NCBI RefSeq assembly: GCF_003550175.1
Contig: NZ_QXDF01000006.1
Location: 1 to 63,184 of the forward strand
From: Dichotomicrobium thermohalophilum
GTDB lineage: Bacteria; Pseudomonadota; Alphaproteobacteria; Rhizobiales; Rhodomicrobiaceae
Direction: 5' to 3'
Length of the DNA stretch: 63,184 nt
Shown here: positions 20,082 through 28,070 of the stretch, piece after piece
Layout: the number at the start of each line of letters is the position of its first letter
How positions within the stretch are numbered: the first letter of the stretch is position 1
Notes under the pieces: generated by a model
What the model saw: only the letters and a program-made list of their open reading frames with translations
What the model was told of the DNA's origin: nothing
Database searches by the model: none
Position numbers and translations under genes: made by a program

Positions 20082-20762
20082 CTACATCACTTCGTCGGTG
20101 CGGTCCCCGGTTTCGCCGTAGCGGTGCAGGGCCGGCGGCTTCAGCCCTTCATAGAGCTGGTCGATGTTGGCGTTAACTTGCTCGCCATGCTGCGCGAAGA
20201 GCGAGTTCCCCGCAAGGTCGCTGTCGACGATGAACGGGCCGAAATTCTCGACGTCGAACAGCCACATGGCCTGCGCGATGCCGAGTTCGTCGATCCAGAA
20301 CACGTCGCGCACCCCCTTGATGCCGCGCCCGAGCAGCGCGCCGGTACCGTAGCCGACGGTCGTGAGGTAGACGGCCCCCATCGGGGCCAGCGTCTTCTTG
20401 TAGTCCTCGCTGGGCATGCCGCCCTTGCCGATGACGATCTTGGTGCCGGTCAGCTCCAGCCACTGCTTCATCCACTTGGAGAAGCGGAAGCTGGCGGTCG
20501 CCGTAACGCCGCCGATACGGTAGCCGCCGTCATCCGTCTGTGCCGCGGCGGGCGAGCAGTGGAAGTTGACGTTGCTCAGGCCGGTGAGATCCACCGGCAG
20601 CGGCTGCCCCTCGCCGATCACCTTCTGGTAGACGCCCTCGCGCGCGGTGTAGACGACGCCGTTCAGATAGACGACGGAGCCGAGTTCGAGCGCGGCGATG
20701 TCCTCCGGCTTGGCCGGCAGGTTCAGGCTGACTTGCTTGAGGCCGCTTCCTGACTGTCCCAT
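20082..20762 (-). CDS. Class I fumarase / tartrate dehydratase-like hydratase, beta subunit
   Basis: A 226-residue protein of the Fumerase_C (swivel) family. The motifs YLNGVVYTARE, TGTKIVIGKGGM and GALLGRGIKGV are typical of the beta chain of two-subunit class I fumarases and L-tartrate dehydratases. It partners the alpha subunit encoded just upstream, overlapping it by 40 bp if translation begins at 20762 (MGQSGSG). Reaction: reversible hydration of a fumarate-like double bond with a 4Fe-4S cluster. Whether the substrate is fumarate, mesaconate, tartrate or another analogue cannot be read from sequence. Confidence 0.85.
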   Translation of the reverse strand: MGQSGSGLKQVSLNLPAKPEDIAALELGSVVYLNGVVYTAREGVYQKVIGEGQPLPVDLTGLSNVNFHCSPAAAQTDDGGYRIGGVTATASFRFSKWMKQWLELTGTKIVIGKGGMPSEDYKKTLAPMGAVYLTTVGYGTGALLGRGIKGVRDVFWIDELGIAQAMWLFDVENFGPFIVDSDLAGNSLFAQHGEQVNANIDQLYEGLKPPALHRYGETGDRTDEVM

Positions 20763-21688
20763 CCGATCGTCTCCCTGCGCATGTAAGGGGTAAACCATTT
20801 CGGGTCGGTGCGATATTCGATCGACCCGTCAGCATGAATGCGGGCGGTCGCGCGGCGCGACGACAGGCAGAAGGTGTGTACGCTCATCGGCATCCCGCCC
20901 GTGTGGGTGAAGCCGCATTCGACGTGCACATCCACACACATCGACGAGCCGACGAAGCCCATCGCGCCCATGCCGATATTGTTGCCGAGTTCCTTCAGCT
21001 CGTCCTCCAGTTCGGCGACCTTCGGGTCCGGGTTCTTGTCACCGACAGGGCGCAGGCACGCCGCCTGCTTGCCCAGCACCATGCAGATATCCTTCGAGCC
21101 GCCGAGCCCGACGCCGACGATGGCCGGCTGGCACGCCAGACCACGCTTGCCGAAGGCGATCAGCGTGTCGAGGAAAAAACGCTTGATGCCGTCGATTCCG
21201 TCTCCTGGGAACAGCATCCGGTAGTCGGTGCCGAACAGCCCGCCCTTGTGGACGGTGGTGATGTCGATCCAGTCGGCATCCGGCTCGAAGCTCCATTCGA
21301 CCTCCGGCGCGTTCAGGCCGACATTGTTGTTGTGGTCGTGCCGCCAGAGCGGGTGGACGCGGTTCGGGCGCAGCGGCACGTCGTGGGTGGCGCGGGCCGT
21401 GGCCGAGCGCAGCGCGCGCTCGAAGCCGACAAACCCGCCGTCGAATTTCGCCTCGTTGCCGACCTTGATGAAGTAGCGCGGCAGGCCGGTATCGGCGCAC
21501 ATTGGACGGCGGTCTTCGGTCGCGGCTTCCCAGTTGTCGATCATGGCCTTGAGGACAAAGGCGGACAGGTCGCCTTTTTCCATGTCGACCATGCCCTTGA
21601 TCCCGTTGAGATAGTCCTCCGGGATGTCGATCGCGGCCTTGGTCATGACGTCGTAGGCCGCTTTTTCGATCGTTTCGTTGGCGATCAC
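20723..21688 (-). CDS. Class I fumarase / tartrate dehydratase-like hydratase, alpha subunit
   Basis: A 321-residue Fumerase-family protein. The cluster-binding Cys is seen in MCADTGLP (about residue 63), further Cys in CVDVHVECGFTHTGGMP (about 255-271), and the segment GVGLGGSKDICMVLGKQA is the expected glycine-rich region. The alpha/beta split is the form used by TtdAB and archaeal-type fumarases. Next to an SDH-like complex it would hydrate the product of that complex. The stretch HPLWRHDHNNNVG is not one I recognise from standard fumarases and could reflect a different substrate. Fifteen bp separate it from the SDH-like flavoprotein. Confidence 0.85.
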   Translation of the reverse strand: MIANETIEKAAYDVMTKAAIDIPEDYLNGIKGMVDMEKGDLSAFVLKAMIDNWEAATEDRRPMCADTGLPRYFIKVGNEAKFDGGFVGFERALRSATARATHDVPLRPNRVHPLWRHDHNNNVGLNAPEVEWSFEPDADWIDITTVHKGGLFGTDYRMLFPGDGIDGIKRFFLDTLIAFGKRGLACQPAIVGVGLGGSKDICMVLGKQAACLRPVGDKNPDPKVAELEDELKELGNNIGMGAMGFVGSSMCVDVHVECGFTHTGGMPMSVHTFCLSSRRATARIHADGSIEYRTDPKWFTPYMRRETIGWDSQEAASSKSA

Positions 21689-21702
21689 GGCAAGTCTCCT
21701 CG

Positions 21703-23433
21703 CTATTCCGCGGCGACCGATGGGTCCAGCAGCGTCTGTCCGGGCTGGACGATATCAAAGCTCACCGGTGCCATTTCCAATTTCAGTTCGTCGCCCTCCA
21801 GCGAAATTCGCGTGTAACGCGTTGCGTCGAGATCGCCGGTTTCCGGGAAATCCTCGCGGTAATGCGCCCCGCGCGAATCCTCGCGCGCCAGCGCGGCCGT
21901 GGCGATCACCTTGCTGGCCATCAACAGGCTCTTCAGGTTGAGCCAGTCATGCCAGGTCAGGTTGAAGCGGCGGTCGCCGTCGGCGAGCCCGGTGTGGTCC
22001 AGCTCGGCTTCATAGTCGGCCAGCTTCGACAGCCCGCGCTTGACGCCCGCTTCCTCGCGCATCACCCCGACATCGTCCCACATCGTCTGCCACACGCGCT
22101 CGCGCAGGCCGAGAAGATCGCCGGGGGGCTGCGAAAACGGATATTCCGCCCGGGCAACGCTTGCGTCGATAGCCGCCTCATCCGCTTCCCGCCAGCCCTC
22201 GCGCGCAGCGAAGGCTGCCATGCTGTCGCCCGCGATGCCGCCGAAGACGGTCGAGTTCGCCACGCCATTGCCGCCCAGCCTGTTGGCGCCGTGCACGCCG
22301 CCGCAGTCCTCGCCCGCGGCGAACAGGCCGGGCAGGGCGGTGGAGGTGTCCGGTTCGAATTCCGCGCCGCCCATGAGGTAATGCGCCGTCGGTACCACCT
22401 CGACGCGCCCGCCGGCCAGGTCGAAGCCGCAGTCCGCGCAACGCTTGACCATGCCGGGGAACATCTTGGCGACCTTCTCCGGGCCGAGATGCGCCATCTC
22501 GATGTAGACCCCGCCCATTGGCGTGGTGTGGCCGTCGCGCATTTCTTTATAGATCGACCGGCTGACGATATCGCGTGTGGCGCGCTCGCCGCGCGCGTCA
22601 TATTTGTGCATGAAGCGCTCGCCGCGCCCGTTGAGCAGGTAGCCGCCCGCCCCGCGCAGGCCTTCTTCCAGCACGGTGCCGGTCATGCGCGTGTCTGGCC
22701 CGCCGAGCAGGCCGGTGGGGTGAAACTGCACCATCTCCATGTCGCGCAAGCTCAGCCCGGCGCGCAGCGCCATCGCCAGCCCGTCGCAGGACTTGTCGCC
22801 CGAAGGCGTGTGATAGAGATACATCGTCGGCCCGCCGCCGCTTGCCAGCAGCACGGCCTTGGCCTGTACGAAGCGGTAGACGCCTTGACGCATGTCGATC
22901 AGCAGCGCGCCGGCCGCGCCCGAGCCGTCTTTCGCCGGGATGATGTCGAGCGCGCGGTGTTCTTCCATCGCGCTGACGCCGCGCGCACGGACCTGTTCCA
23001 TCAGCCGGTTGATGATCTCGATGCCCGTCAGGTCGCCCTTGTGGACTGTGCGGTCGAAGGTCTGACCGGCAAAGGCTTTCTGGTGGAGCGTGCCGTCCGG
23101 ATTGCGGTCGAAGAAGCAGCCGACCTCGTTTTCCAGTTCGCGGATGCGCTCGATCGCGGTCACGCAGAGTTTCCAGGCGAGATCCTGCCGGGGCAGCCAC
23201 TTCCCGCCCTCGATCGTGTCCATGAAATGCCGCTCGATGGAGTCGCCCGCCGCCAGCGCGACATTGTAGCCGCCCTGAACCATCCGCGTGCAGCCGCATT
23301 TGCCCATCAGGCCCTTGACGGCGATCGTTACGTCGAGATCGGGGTTCGCCTGCTTGGCGTGCAGCGCCGCGAAGAGACCCGCGCCGCCCGCGCCGATGAT
23401 CAGAATATCCGTGCGGTGGCGTTCAATCTGCAT
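21703..23433 (-). CDS. Succinate dehydrogenase/fumarate reductase-like flavoprotein subunit
   Basis: A 576-residue FAD protein. The Rossmann motif IGAGGAGLFAAL opens it; HPTG (in MVQFHPTGLLGG), the Arg of GERFMHKYDARGERATRD, the His in PTAHYLMGG and the Arg of HGANRLGGN keep the dicarboxylate site. Two changes stand out against E. coli SdhA. The His that links FAD covalently (SHTVSAQGG) aligns with Cys in GCTRMVQGG, so FAD is probably not bound through His. The Thr before the substrate-site Glu (LVTEG) is Glu here (VLEEG). It forms a complex with the two anchors and the iron-sulfur protein upstream. The start at 23433 (MQIERHRTD) shares one base with the preceding stop. Likely a paralogue for a substituted succinate. 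Confidence 0.85.
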   Translation of the reverse strand: MQIERHRTDILIIGAGGAGLFAALHAKQANPDLDVTIAVKGLMGKCGCTRMVQGGYNVALAAGDSIERHFMDTIEGGKWLPRQDLAWKLCVTAIERIRELENEVGCFFDRNPDGTLHQKAFAGQTFDRTVHKGDLTGIEIINRLMEQVRARGVSAMEEHRALDIIPAKDGSGAAGALLIDMRQGVYRFVQAKAVLLASGGGPTMYLYHTPSGDKSCDGLAMALRAGLSLRDMEMVQFHPTGLLGGPDTRMTGTVLEEGLRGAGGYLLNGRGERFMHKYDARGERATRDIVSRSIYKEMRDGHTTPMGGVYIEMAHLGPEKVAKMFPGMVKRCADCGFDLAGGRVEVVPTAHYLMGGAEFEPDTSTALPGLFAAGEDCGGVHGANRLGGNGVANSTVFGGIAGDSMAAFAAREGWREADEAAIDASVARAEYPFSQPPGDLLGLRERVWQTMWDDVGVMREEAGVKRGLSKLADYEAELDHTGLADGDRRFNLTWHDWLNLKSLLMASKVIATAALAREDSRGAHYREDFPETGDLDATRYTRISLEGDELKLEMAPVSFDIVQPGQTLLDPSVAAE

Positions 23434-23777
23434 CAGAAAGCTCCCAGCAAGAAGGCGCCGCCTGCGACGACCGCTGCGCCAATGCCGGCCGTGATCCAGC
23501 CTTCGCGCGCACCATCGCGCCACGGCAGCAGCTCCAGCGCGAGCAGGCGAAGACCGAAAAAAAGATGAATGGTCAGCAGCACCACAAGGCCCCACTCCGC
23601 GACCTTGAACAGCGGCGTATCGGCGAGCACCAGGAAGCGGTTCAGCTCCGCCGCCCCCTCCAGCGCCAAGCCGAGCACCAGGAAGTGCAACGGCAGGAAC
23701 AGCGCCAGCGCGATGCCCGAAATCCTGTGGCCGATGAAGGCCCAATAGCTGCGGTGACGGCGCGGCGAGCTTCTCAT
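23433..23777 (-). CDS. SDH-like membrane anchor subunit (SdhC-like)
   Basis: A 114-residue protein with three predicted transmembrane helices (SYWAFIGHRISGIALALFLP, FKVAEWGLVVLLTIHLFFGL and ITAGIGAAVVAGGAFLLG). The HRISGIAL segment with His resembles the quinone-site start of SdhC-type anchors (HRxTG), and IHLFFGLR offers a possible heme ligand. It overlaps the other anchor gene by 4 bp and the flavoprotein by 1 bp. It anchors the dehydrogenase so that electrons pass to quinone. Confidence 0.75.
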   Translation of the reverse strand: MRSSPRRHRSYWAFIGHRISGIALALFLPLHFLVLGLALEGAAELNRFLVLADTPLFKVAEWGLVVLLTIHLFFGLRLLALELLPWRDGAREGWITAGIGAAVVAGGAFLLGAF

Positions 23778-24109
23778 ACCGGCCCTCCGATCACGGCGAT
23801 CACGGCCCGCGCGCCCATCGCGACAAGCACGACTGCAAACAACACCATCGCCCAGTCCACCAGCCTGCGTGACAGCGGCGTCCACTCGATCAGCACGTTG
23901 CGCAGGCCGATGGGCGCGTGCACAGCGGCGGCGAGCACGAACAACGAATAGAATGCCGCCCAGCCGATGCTCCCTTGCGTGCGCCCGAGGATCGCGTCGG
24001 CGGTCAGGCCCTGACGCACGGCGTAGATGATCAGCAGCAGATGCACGAGCACGAGCGGGGCCAGCAGCATGGCTGACAGGCGCTGCGCGATATAGAGATT
24101 GCGCTCCAT
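23774..24109 (-). CDS. SDH-like membrane anchor subunit (second)
   Basis: A 111-residue protein with three hydrophobic helices (LSAMLLAPLVLVHLLLIIYA, GWAAFYSLFVLAAAVHAPIG and VDWAMVLFAVVLVAMGARAV). His in LVHLL and VHAPIGLRNVL are candidate heme ligands. Its place between the iron-sulfur and the first anchor gene, with 4-bp overlap, makes it the second subunit of a C/D-type anchor pair. Sequence likeness to housekeeping SdhD is low, as usual for these anchors. Confidence 0.72.
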   Translation of the reverse strand: MERNLYIAQRLSAMLLAPLVLVHLLLIIYAVRQGLTADAILGRTQGSIGWAAFYSLFVLAAAVHAPIGLRNVLIEWTPLSRRLVDWAMVLFAVVLVAMGARAVIAVIGGPV

Positions 24110-24110
24110 T

Positions 24111-24860
24111 TCACCGCACTCCCAGGAAGTCGAGCAGGGTCATCCGCCGCAGCCCGGCGATGCTCTCGGTCGGGCTGATGCCGATCGGGCAGTGCTTCAT
24201 GCAGCTTCCCTGCGTGTGACAGGCACCGCAGCCGCCCGCCTCGCTGACCTTGCGCAGCGTCTCGCGCTGGGCGGTGTGGCGCTCGTCATTCATCAGCGTC
24301 CAGGCGCGGTTGAGCGCGGCCGGGCCAAGATAATCGTCGTTCCAGGAGACGACATCGCAGGCGGCGTAGCAGATGCCGCAGTTGATGCATTCGATGCCGC
24401 GATCGGCGTTGCGCCGCTTCTTGCTGGTGGGGTTAACCGCCGCTGGCGCCTCGTTGCGCGTTTTGGCGCCCTCGAAGCGGCCACCGGCCTTCTGCCACTT
24501 GTCGAAGAACTCGCTCATGTCGCAGGCGAGGTCCTTGATGACCGGCATGTTGCGCAGCGGCTCGATGGTGATATGACCGTCGCCGGCGACGCGGCGCACA
24601 TGCGTGCGGCAGGTCCAGCGCGGCACACCGTTCACGGTCATCGCGCAGGAGCCGCAAACGCCTACGCGACAGGCAAAGCGATAGGCGAGCGCCGGTTCGT
24701 GGTGGCGCTGAATCTCTGTGACGACGTCGAGCACAGTCTGGTTCTCGCGCCACGGCACGGTGTAAGTCGCGAACGCGCCATCCTTGCCGCCGCGCCAGAC
24801 ATCCACGCGGAGATTGCGGGTTTCCTCGGTCTCAGTGGGTTTTTGCAGTGCCTCTTGCAT
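24111..24860 (-). CDS. Succinate dehydrogenase/fumarate reductase-like iron-sulfur subunit
   Basis: A 249-residue SdhB/FrdB-type protein. The plant-type 2Fe-2S motif is CRVGVCGSC with a downstream Cys in RWTCRTH (about residues 64-86), the 4Fe-4S motif CINCGICYAAC lies near 157, and CGACHTQGSCMKHCP near 210 supplies the remaining Cys. All three electron-relay cluster sites look complete, so the complex should be active and quinone-linked. The order iron-sulfur, anchor, anchor, flavoprotein differs from the common sdhCDAB order. It begins 3 bp after the TPP enzyme gene stop and so is tightly coupled to it. Confidence 0.85.
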   Translation of the reverse strand: MQEALQKPTETEETRNLRVDVWRGGKDGAFATYTVPWRENQTVLDVVTEIQRHHEPALAYRFACRVGVCGSCAMTVNGVPRWTCRTHVRRVAGDGHITIEPLRNMPVIKDLACDMSEFFDKWQKAGGRFEGAKTRNEAPAAVNPTSKKRRNADRGIECINCGICYAACDVVSWNDDYLGPAALNRAWTLMNDERHTAQRETLRKVSEAGGCGACHTQGSCMKHCPIGISPTESIAGLRRMTLLDFLGVR

Positions 24861-24863
24861 AGC

Positions 24864-26486
24864 CTAGTGTGCTCCTGGCGCGTCCTTCGCGAAAACCGGC
24901 GCGGGCTGCGCGTCCAGCTTGACGTTGATGCAGGCTGGTTTGCCGCTCGCGCGGGCACGCGCAAGGGCTGGCCCGAGTTCCTCGGCGGTGGTGACGTATT
25001 CACCGTGTGCGCCCAGCCCTTCAGCGGCCTTGTCATAGCGCGTCGGCAGCAGATCGCAGCCCGTCTGGCGGTCCGCGCCGAACTCGCGAATCTGCAGCAT
25101 TCGCTCGGCATTCCAGCAGGCGTCGTTGCCAATGACGAAGATGGCGTTCGCGCCCTCGCGGACGGCGGTGTCGAATTCGCCCAGGTAGAAGCCGGCGGTC
25201 CCGTCCCCGAGCGTGCAGATGACGGTCGCATCGGGGTCGGCGATCTGCGCGCCGATGGCGTTGCCCATCGCGCTGGCGATTGCGGCGGAGACGCCGTTCA
25301 TCACCCGGCGCGACGCATTGACAAAGCCCTGCATCCACTGCCCGAATTCACCGCCATCGGCGACGTAGATCGCGTTGCCCGCGCTTTCCACCACCTCCTG
25401 CAGCGCCTGCGCGACATCGAGCGGCACAACGCCGTCACCAGTCGGCGGCAGCGCTTCCATCTCGCGATTGGCCAGCGCCTCGGCCACTTCAGCGCGCCAG
25501 GCATCGCGCGGGTTGCCGACGCTCGCCCCCTCGATCAGGCGCTCGGCGCACAGGTCGGCGTCGGCCTTGATCCGGCCGGTGAGTCGCGACCCGAGCGCGC
25601 GTTCGGCCTGCTCCAGCGCCGATTCATCCGGCGCAACGGCAAACACGTTGGCATCAGCGGGGAACACGCCCTCCTCGCCATATCTCACGGTGTAGTCGAT
25701 TTGCTTGCCCAGACTTACAATCAGATCCGCGTGTTTCAGGGAGTCGGCGAATTGGCCGAGCGCCGGGTCGCGGAGCGCACGCGGGCTTTCGATCGGCACG
25801 ACGGGGGCGTCGATGGCGTCGGTCAGCGCGGCGAGCAAGTCTCCCGCACGCGTCTCCGTCATCGCCGGGCCGGTCAGGATCACGGGGCGCTCCGATGCGG
25901 CAAAAGCCTCAAGAAGCGTCTCGATGTCGCTCTCACGCGGCAGTGCGGGCTGGCGGGCGAACGCGTCAGCGGGCGGCACGGTCGCATTCGTCTGCGCCGT
26001 CAGCACGTCGGCAGGCAACGCCACATGCACCGGCCCCGGACGACCCGAGCGCGCAAGACTGATCGCGCGCGCCAGGTCCTCTCCGAGGGTGTGCTCGCTC
26101 ATGACACGCACGGAGGCCTTCGTCACCGGCCCGGCCATTGTGGTCTGGTCAAGTTCGTGAAAGGCCCCGTAGCCGTCGCGTACAAGCGGCGAGTCGCCGC
26201 TTAGCAGAATGACAGGCGTTTCCGACGTCTTGGCCGAATACATTGCTGAGAGGGCGTTGGCAAAGCCGGGCCCGGCAGTCACCATTGCTACGCCGACGTC
26301 GCCGGTGAGCTGCGCGTAAGCCTCCGCCATGAAGACGGCGCAGGCTTCGTGGCGCGTGTGGATGAGACGCAGGTCGGTGTCGAGCGCAGCGTCGAAGATC
26401 GACATGATCTGGTTGCCGGACAGCGCAAAAACGGTCTTGGCGCCGCAGGCGGCCAGAGACTGTGCGACTATGTCGGCGCCTCTCAT
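24864..26486 (-). CDS. Thiamine diphosphate-dependent enzyme of the acetolactate synthase/decarboxylase superfamily
   Basis: A 540-residue ThDP enzyme with the PYR-middle-PP domain order. The catalytic Glu47 is in HTRHEACAVF and the ThDP-magnesium motif is GDGTAGFYLGEF with Asn in IGNDACWNAE near residue 430. Family members are acetolactate synthases, 2-oxoacid decarboxylases, oxidases and acyl-CoA lyases. It is first in the operon; start 26486 (MRGADIV) follows a GGGAGG ribosome site by 8 bases. Beside hydratase and semialdehyde dehydrogenase genes, a 2-oxoacid decarboxylase that yields a semialdehyde is the simplest role. It does not look like Xsc or like the small split sulfopyruvate decarboxylases. 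Confidence 0.78.
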   Translation of the reverse strand: MRGADIVAQSLAACGAKTVFALSGNQIMSIFDAALDTDLRLIHTRHEACAVFMAEAYAQLTGDVGVAMVTAGPGFANALSAMYSAKTSETPVILLSGDSPLVRDGYGAFHELDQTTMAGPVTKASVRVMSEHTLGEDLARAISLARSGRPGPVHVALPADVLTAQTNATVPPADAFARQPALPRESDIETLLEAFAASERPVILTGPAMTETRAGDLLAALTDAIDAPVVPIESPRALRDPALGQFADSLKHADLIVSLGKQIDYTVRYGEEGVFPADANVFAVAPDESALEQAERALGSRLTGRIKADADLCAERLIEGASVGNPRDAWRAEVAEALANREMEALPPTGDGVVPLDVAQALQEVVESAGNAIYVADGGEFGQWMQGFVNASRRVMNGVSAAIASAMGNAIGAQIADPDATVICTLGDGTAGFYLGEFDTAVREGANAIFVIGNDACWNAERMLQIREFGADRQTGCDLLPTRYDKAAEGLGAHGEYVTTAEELGPALARARASGKPACINVKLDAQPAPVFAKDAPGAH

Positions 26487-26525
26487 GCGTTGTCCTCCCT
26501 GCACCCCCTTCGAGGGCTTTGCTTT

Positions 26526-26539
26526 CGTTGCCAGGAACG
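26526..26539. promoter_or_regulatory. LysR-type binding site candidate in the divergent promoter region
   Basis: The inverted repeat CGTT-N6-AACG lies in the 131-bp space between the TPP enzyme start (26486) and the LysR gene (26618). LysR regulators bind short dyads of about this span between divergent genes. Weak evidence by itself; position is the main support. Confidence 0.3.
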
Positions 26540-26617
26540 CTAAAAGTTTTTACTGACTCAATCAAGCCCCTTTCCTCTTGAGCGCGGCTAAACGCAACAA
26601 GGCGCCGGAGCAGGCCG

Positions 26618-27544
26618 ATGGACGTGAAATCCCTTTATACACTCATCGCGATTGCCGACCACGGCAGTTTCGGCGATGCCGGGCGGGCGGTCGGTCTGTC
26701 CACGTCGGGCGTGAGCCTGCAGGTCCGCGCGCTGGAGGACGAGCTCGGCATGACGCTCTTCGATCGCAGCACCCGGCCGCCGCGGCTGACCGACCAAGGC
26801 CGCGCCTTTGTCCAGCGCGCCCGCGAGGTGATCGCCGCCTGGGAGAATCTGAGCGAGAGCCTGAAGCGCGACGCCACGCGCGGGGTACTCCGGGTCGGGG
26901 CGGTCCACACCTCGGTTTCGAGCATCGTGCCGCCCGCGCTCGCCCGGCTGCAGGCGCGGACGCCGGACCTGCACATTCACCTGATGACGGCGCTGTCGCA
27001 TGAACTGGAAGACGCGCTGAAGCGCGGCACGCTGGATGCGGCCATACTCTCGCGACCGGCTTCGGTCGATCCGGCGCTCCGCTACCGGCCGGTTGTCGAA
27101 GAGCCGCTGGCCGTCATCGCGCATGAAAGCCTGGAAGGGGCCAGCGACCGCGAGCTCTTGGAGCGCCATCCCTATGTGCGTTTCAACCGATTTGCGCGCG
27201 TCGCGCGGCAGGTGGAGGCCGAGTTCGCCCGGCGCGGCATTGTCATAAGTTCCCGGATGGAGGTGGATACGCTGGAGGGCGTGGTTCGGCTGGTCGGCAG
27301 CCTGCTAGGCGTTTCCGTCGTGCCAGTGCCGCGCGTCGGCTTCCAGTTCCCTGCGGAGATTCGCACGGTGCCGTTCGGCGCCCCGCCGATCGTGCGCGAA
27401 CTCGGATTGATCGAGCCGGCGGTAAATGCGCGCGCGCACTTCTGCGATCTGCTCTTTGAGGAGCTTGAAGCCCTGGCGTCTGGGGATCAGGAGAGGAAAG
27501 GAGAAAATGGTACCGCTGCCCCGGCTCGAACGGGGGACCTCTAG
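26618..27544 (+). CDS. LysR-family transcriptional regulator
   Basis: A 308-residue LysR regulator with the N-terminal winged helix (MDVKSLYTLIAIADHGSFGD through LDDELG-like segment ALEDELGMTLFDRS) and a periplasmic-binding-like effector domain. It is divergent from the 11-gene catabolic operon and is its likely regulator, responding to a pathway acid. The last 12 codons (27508-27544) lie inside tRNA-His on the other strand, so the C-terminal residues TAAPARTGDL are an antisense reading of the tRNA. The natural end of the protein may have been lost when the region joined the tRNA locus; the core domains are intact. Confidence 0.88.
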   Translation: MDVKSLYTLIAIADHGSFGDAGRAVGLSTSGVSLQVRALEDELGMTLFDRSTRPPRLTDQGRAFVQRAREVIAAWENLSESLKRDATRGVLRVGAVHTSVSSIVPPALARLQARTPDLHIHLMTALSHELEDALKRGTLDAAILSRPASVDPALRYRPVVEEPLAVIAHESLEGASDRELLERHPYVRFNRFARVARQVEAEFARRGIVISSRMEVDTLEGVVRLVGSLLGVSVVPVPRVGFQFPAEIRTVPFGAPPIVRELGLIEPAVNARAHFCDLLFEELEALASGDQERKGENGTAAPARTGDL

Positions 27545-27584
27545 ATCCACAATCTAGCGCTCTAACCAACTGAGCTACAGCGGC
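27508..27584 (-). tRNA. tRNA-His (anticodon GTG), CCA encoded
   Basis: On the minus strand the cloverleaf is complete: acceptor GCCGCTG/CAGCGGT, D arm GCTCAGTTGGTTAGAGC, anticodon arm CTAGA-TTGTGGA-TCTAG with anticodon GTG, T arm CCCCG-TTCGAGC-CGGGG, discriminator A73 and encoded CCA. The first pair is G1-U72, and the base opposite A73 would be an unpaired G at -1, so the universal G-1:C73 feature is missing, as known for alphaproteobacterial tRNA-His. The 3' half overlaps the LysR gene on the other strand. Confidence 0.97.
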
Positions 27585-28070
27585 CCTCGGATGACCATAA
27601 GGCTAGTGCGTCACACGCCACGATGCAAGAGGGTCGGGCGGGCGCGCGCCGGCTTCTCGGCAGCCGGAATGTTCTTCCTATGTTCGCATTTTGGAATTGA
27701 CACGCATTGCGCGAGAAGTTAGAACATAAAGTGAACATTGGGCCCCCGCTAGAGTCCCAACGTTCCCCGCGCCGCTCAGGGTATCGACTGTGCGATTGCC
27801 GCCGCACAGCGTCCCACGGAACGGCGTCATTCAAGCGCAGGCGGGTTGCCGCAGCGGGCGCGCTGCACTCAGGTTGCTGCGTGAGCGCGCTCAGGCCCCG
27901 GCCATCGACCCTTCCCCGCCCCCACCGAAGGATGGTTCGGTCGGCTGCGGCGCCCGTCTGCGCTTTTTTCTTTCTCATGCGCGGCGTTTTGCCGGGGTTG
28001 GCATCGTATCGTTTGCCGGCCCAAATGATAAGCTATCCGCGAGCTCAAGTTCCTTTCGGGGCGAAGCACG
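27585..28070. other. Intergenic region between tRNA-His and thiO
   Basis: These 486 bp hold no convincing protein gene. They contain the divergent tRNA-His promoter side, the LexA-box promoter at 27671-27736, and about 335 bp of downstream sequence leading into thiO. I looked for a thiamine riboswitch before thiO and found no CTGAGA...ACCTGATCTGG pattern. One small reading frame, 27932-28084 (50 codons, with a hydrophobic N-terminal part containing VCAFFFLMRGVLPGL), could be an SOS-induced peptide but has a poorly spaced ribosome site and overlaps thiO. Confidence 0.6.
27671..27736 (+). promoter_or_regulatory. SOS promoter with two LexA boxes
   Basis: Two exact direct-repeat LexA boxes of the alphaproteobacterial type are present: GTTC-N7-GTTC at 27671-27685 and its complement form GAAC-N7-GAAC at 27722-27736. 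Between them lies a rightward promoter candidate TTGACA (27697-27702), 17-bp spacer, TAGAAC (27720-27725), the -10 box overlapping the second LexA box. LexA would block it until DNA damage. The regulated product is not obvious. Confidence 0.7.

Noticed and set aside
21862-23568. A 568-codon open frame antisense to the SDH-like flavoprotein
   Set aside because: Shadow of the flavoprotein gene, with low-complexity composition and no domain.
24099-26204. A 701-codon open frame antisense to the iron-sulfur subunit and the TPP enzyme
   Set aside because: Same shadow effect; the minus-strand genes have clear catalytic and cluster motifs.
24864-26486. TPP enzyme as Xsc (sulfoacetaldehyde acetyltransferase) or sulfopyruvate decarboxylase
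   Set aside because: The N-terminal and Glu-region motifs differ from what I know of Xsc, and sulfopyruvate decarboxylases are much smaller or split; a general 2-oxoacid decarboxylase or acetolactate synthase-like role fits better.
27740-28070. Thiamine pyrophosphate riboswitch upstream of thiO
   Set aside because: The conserved CTGAGA and ACCTGATCTGG-type segments are absent.
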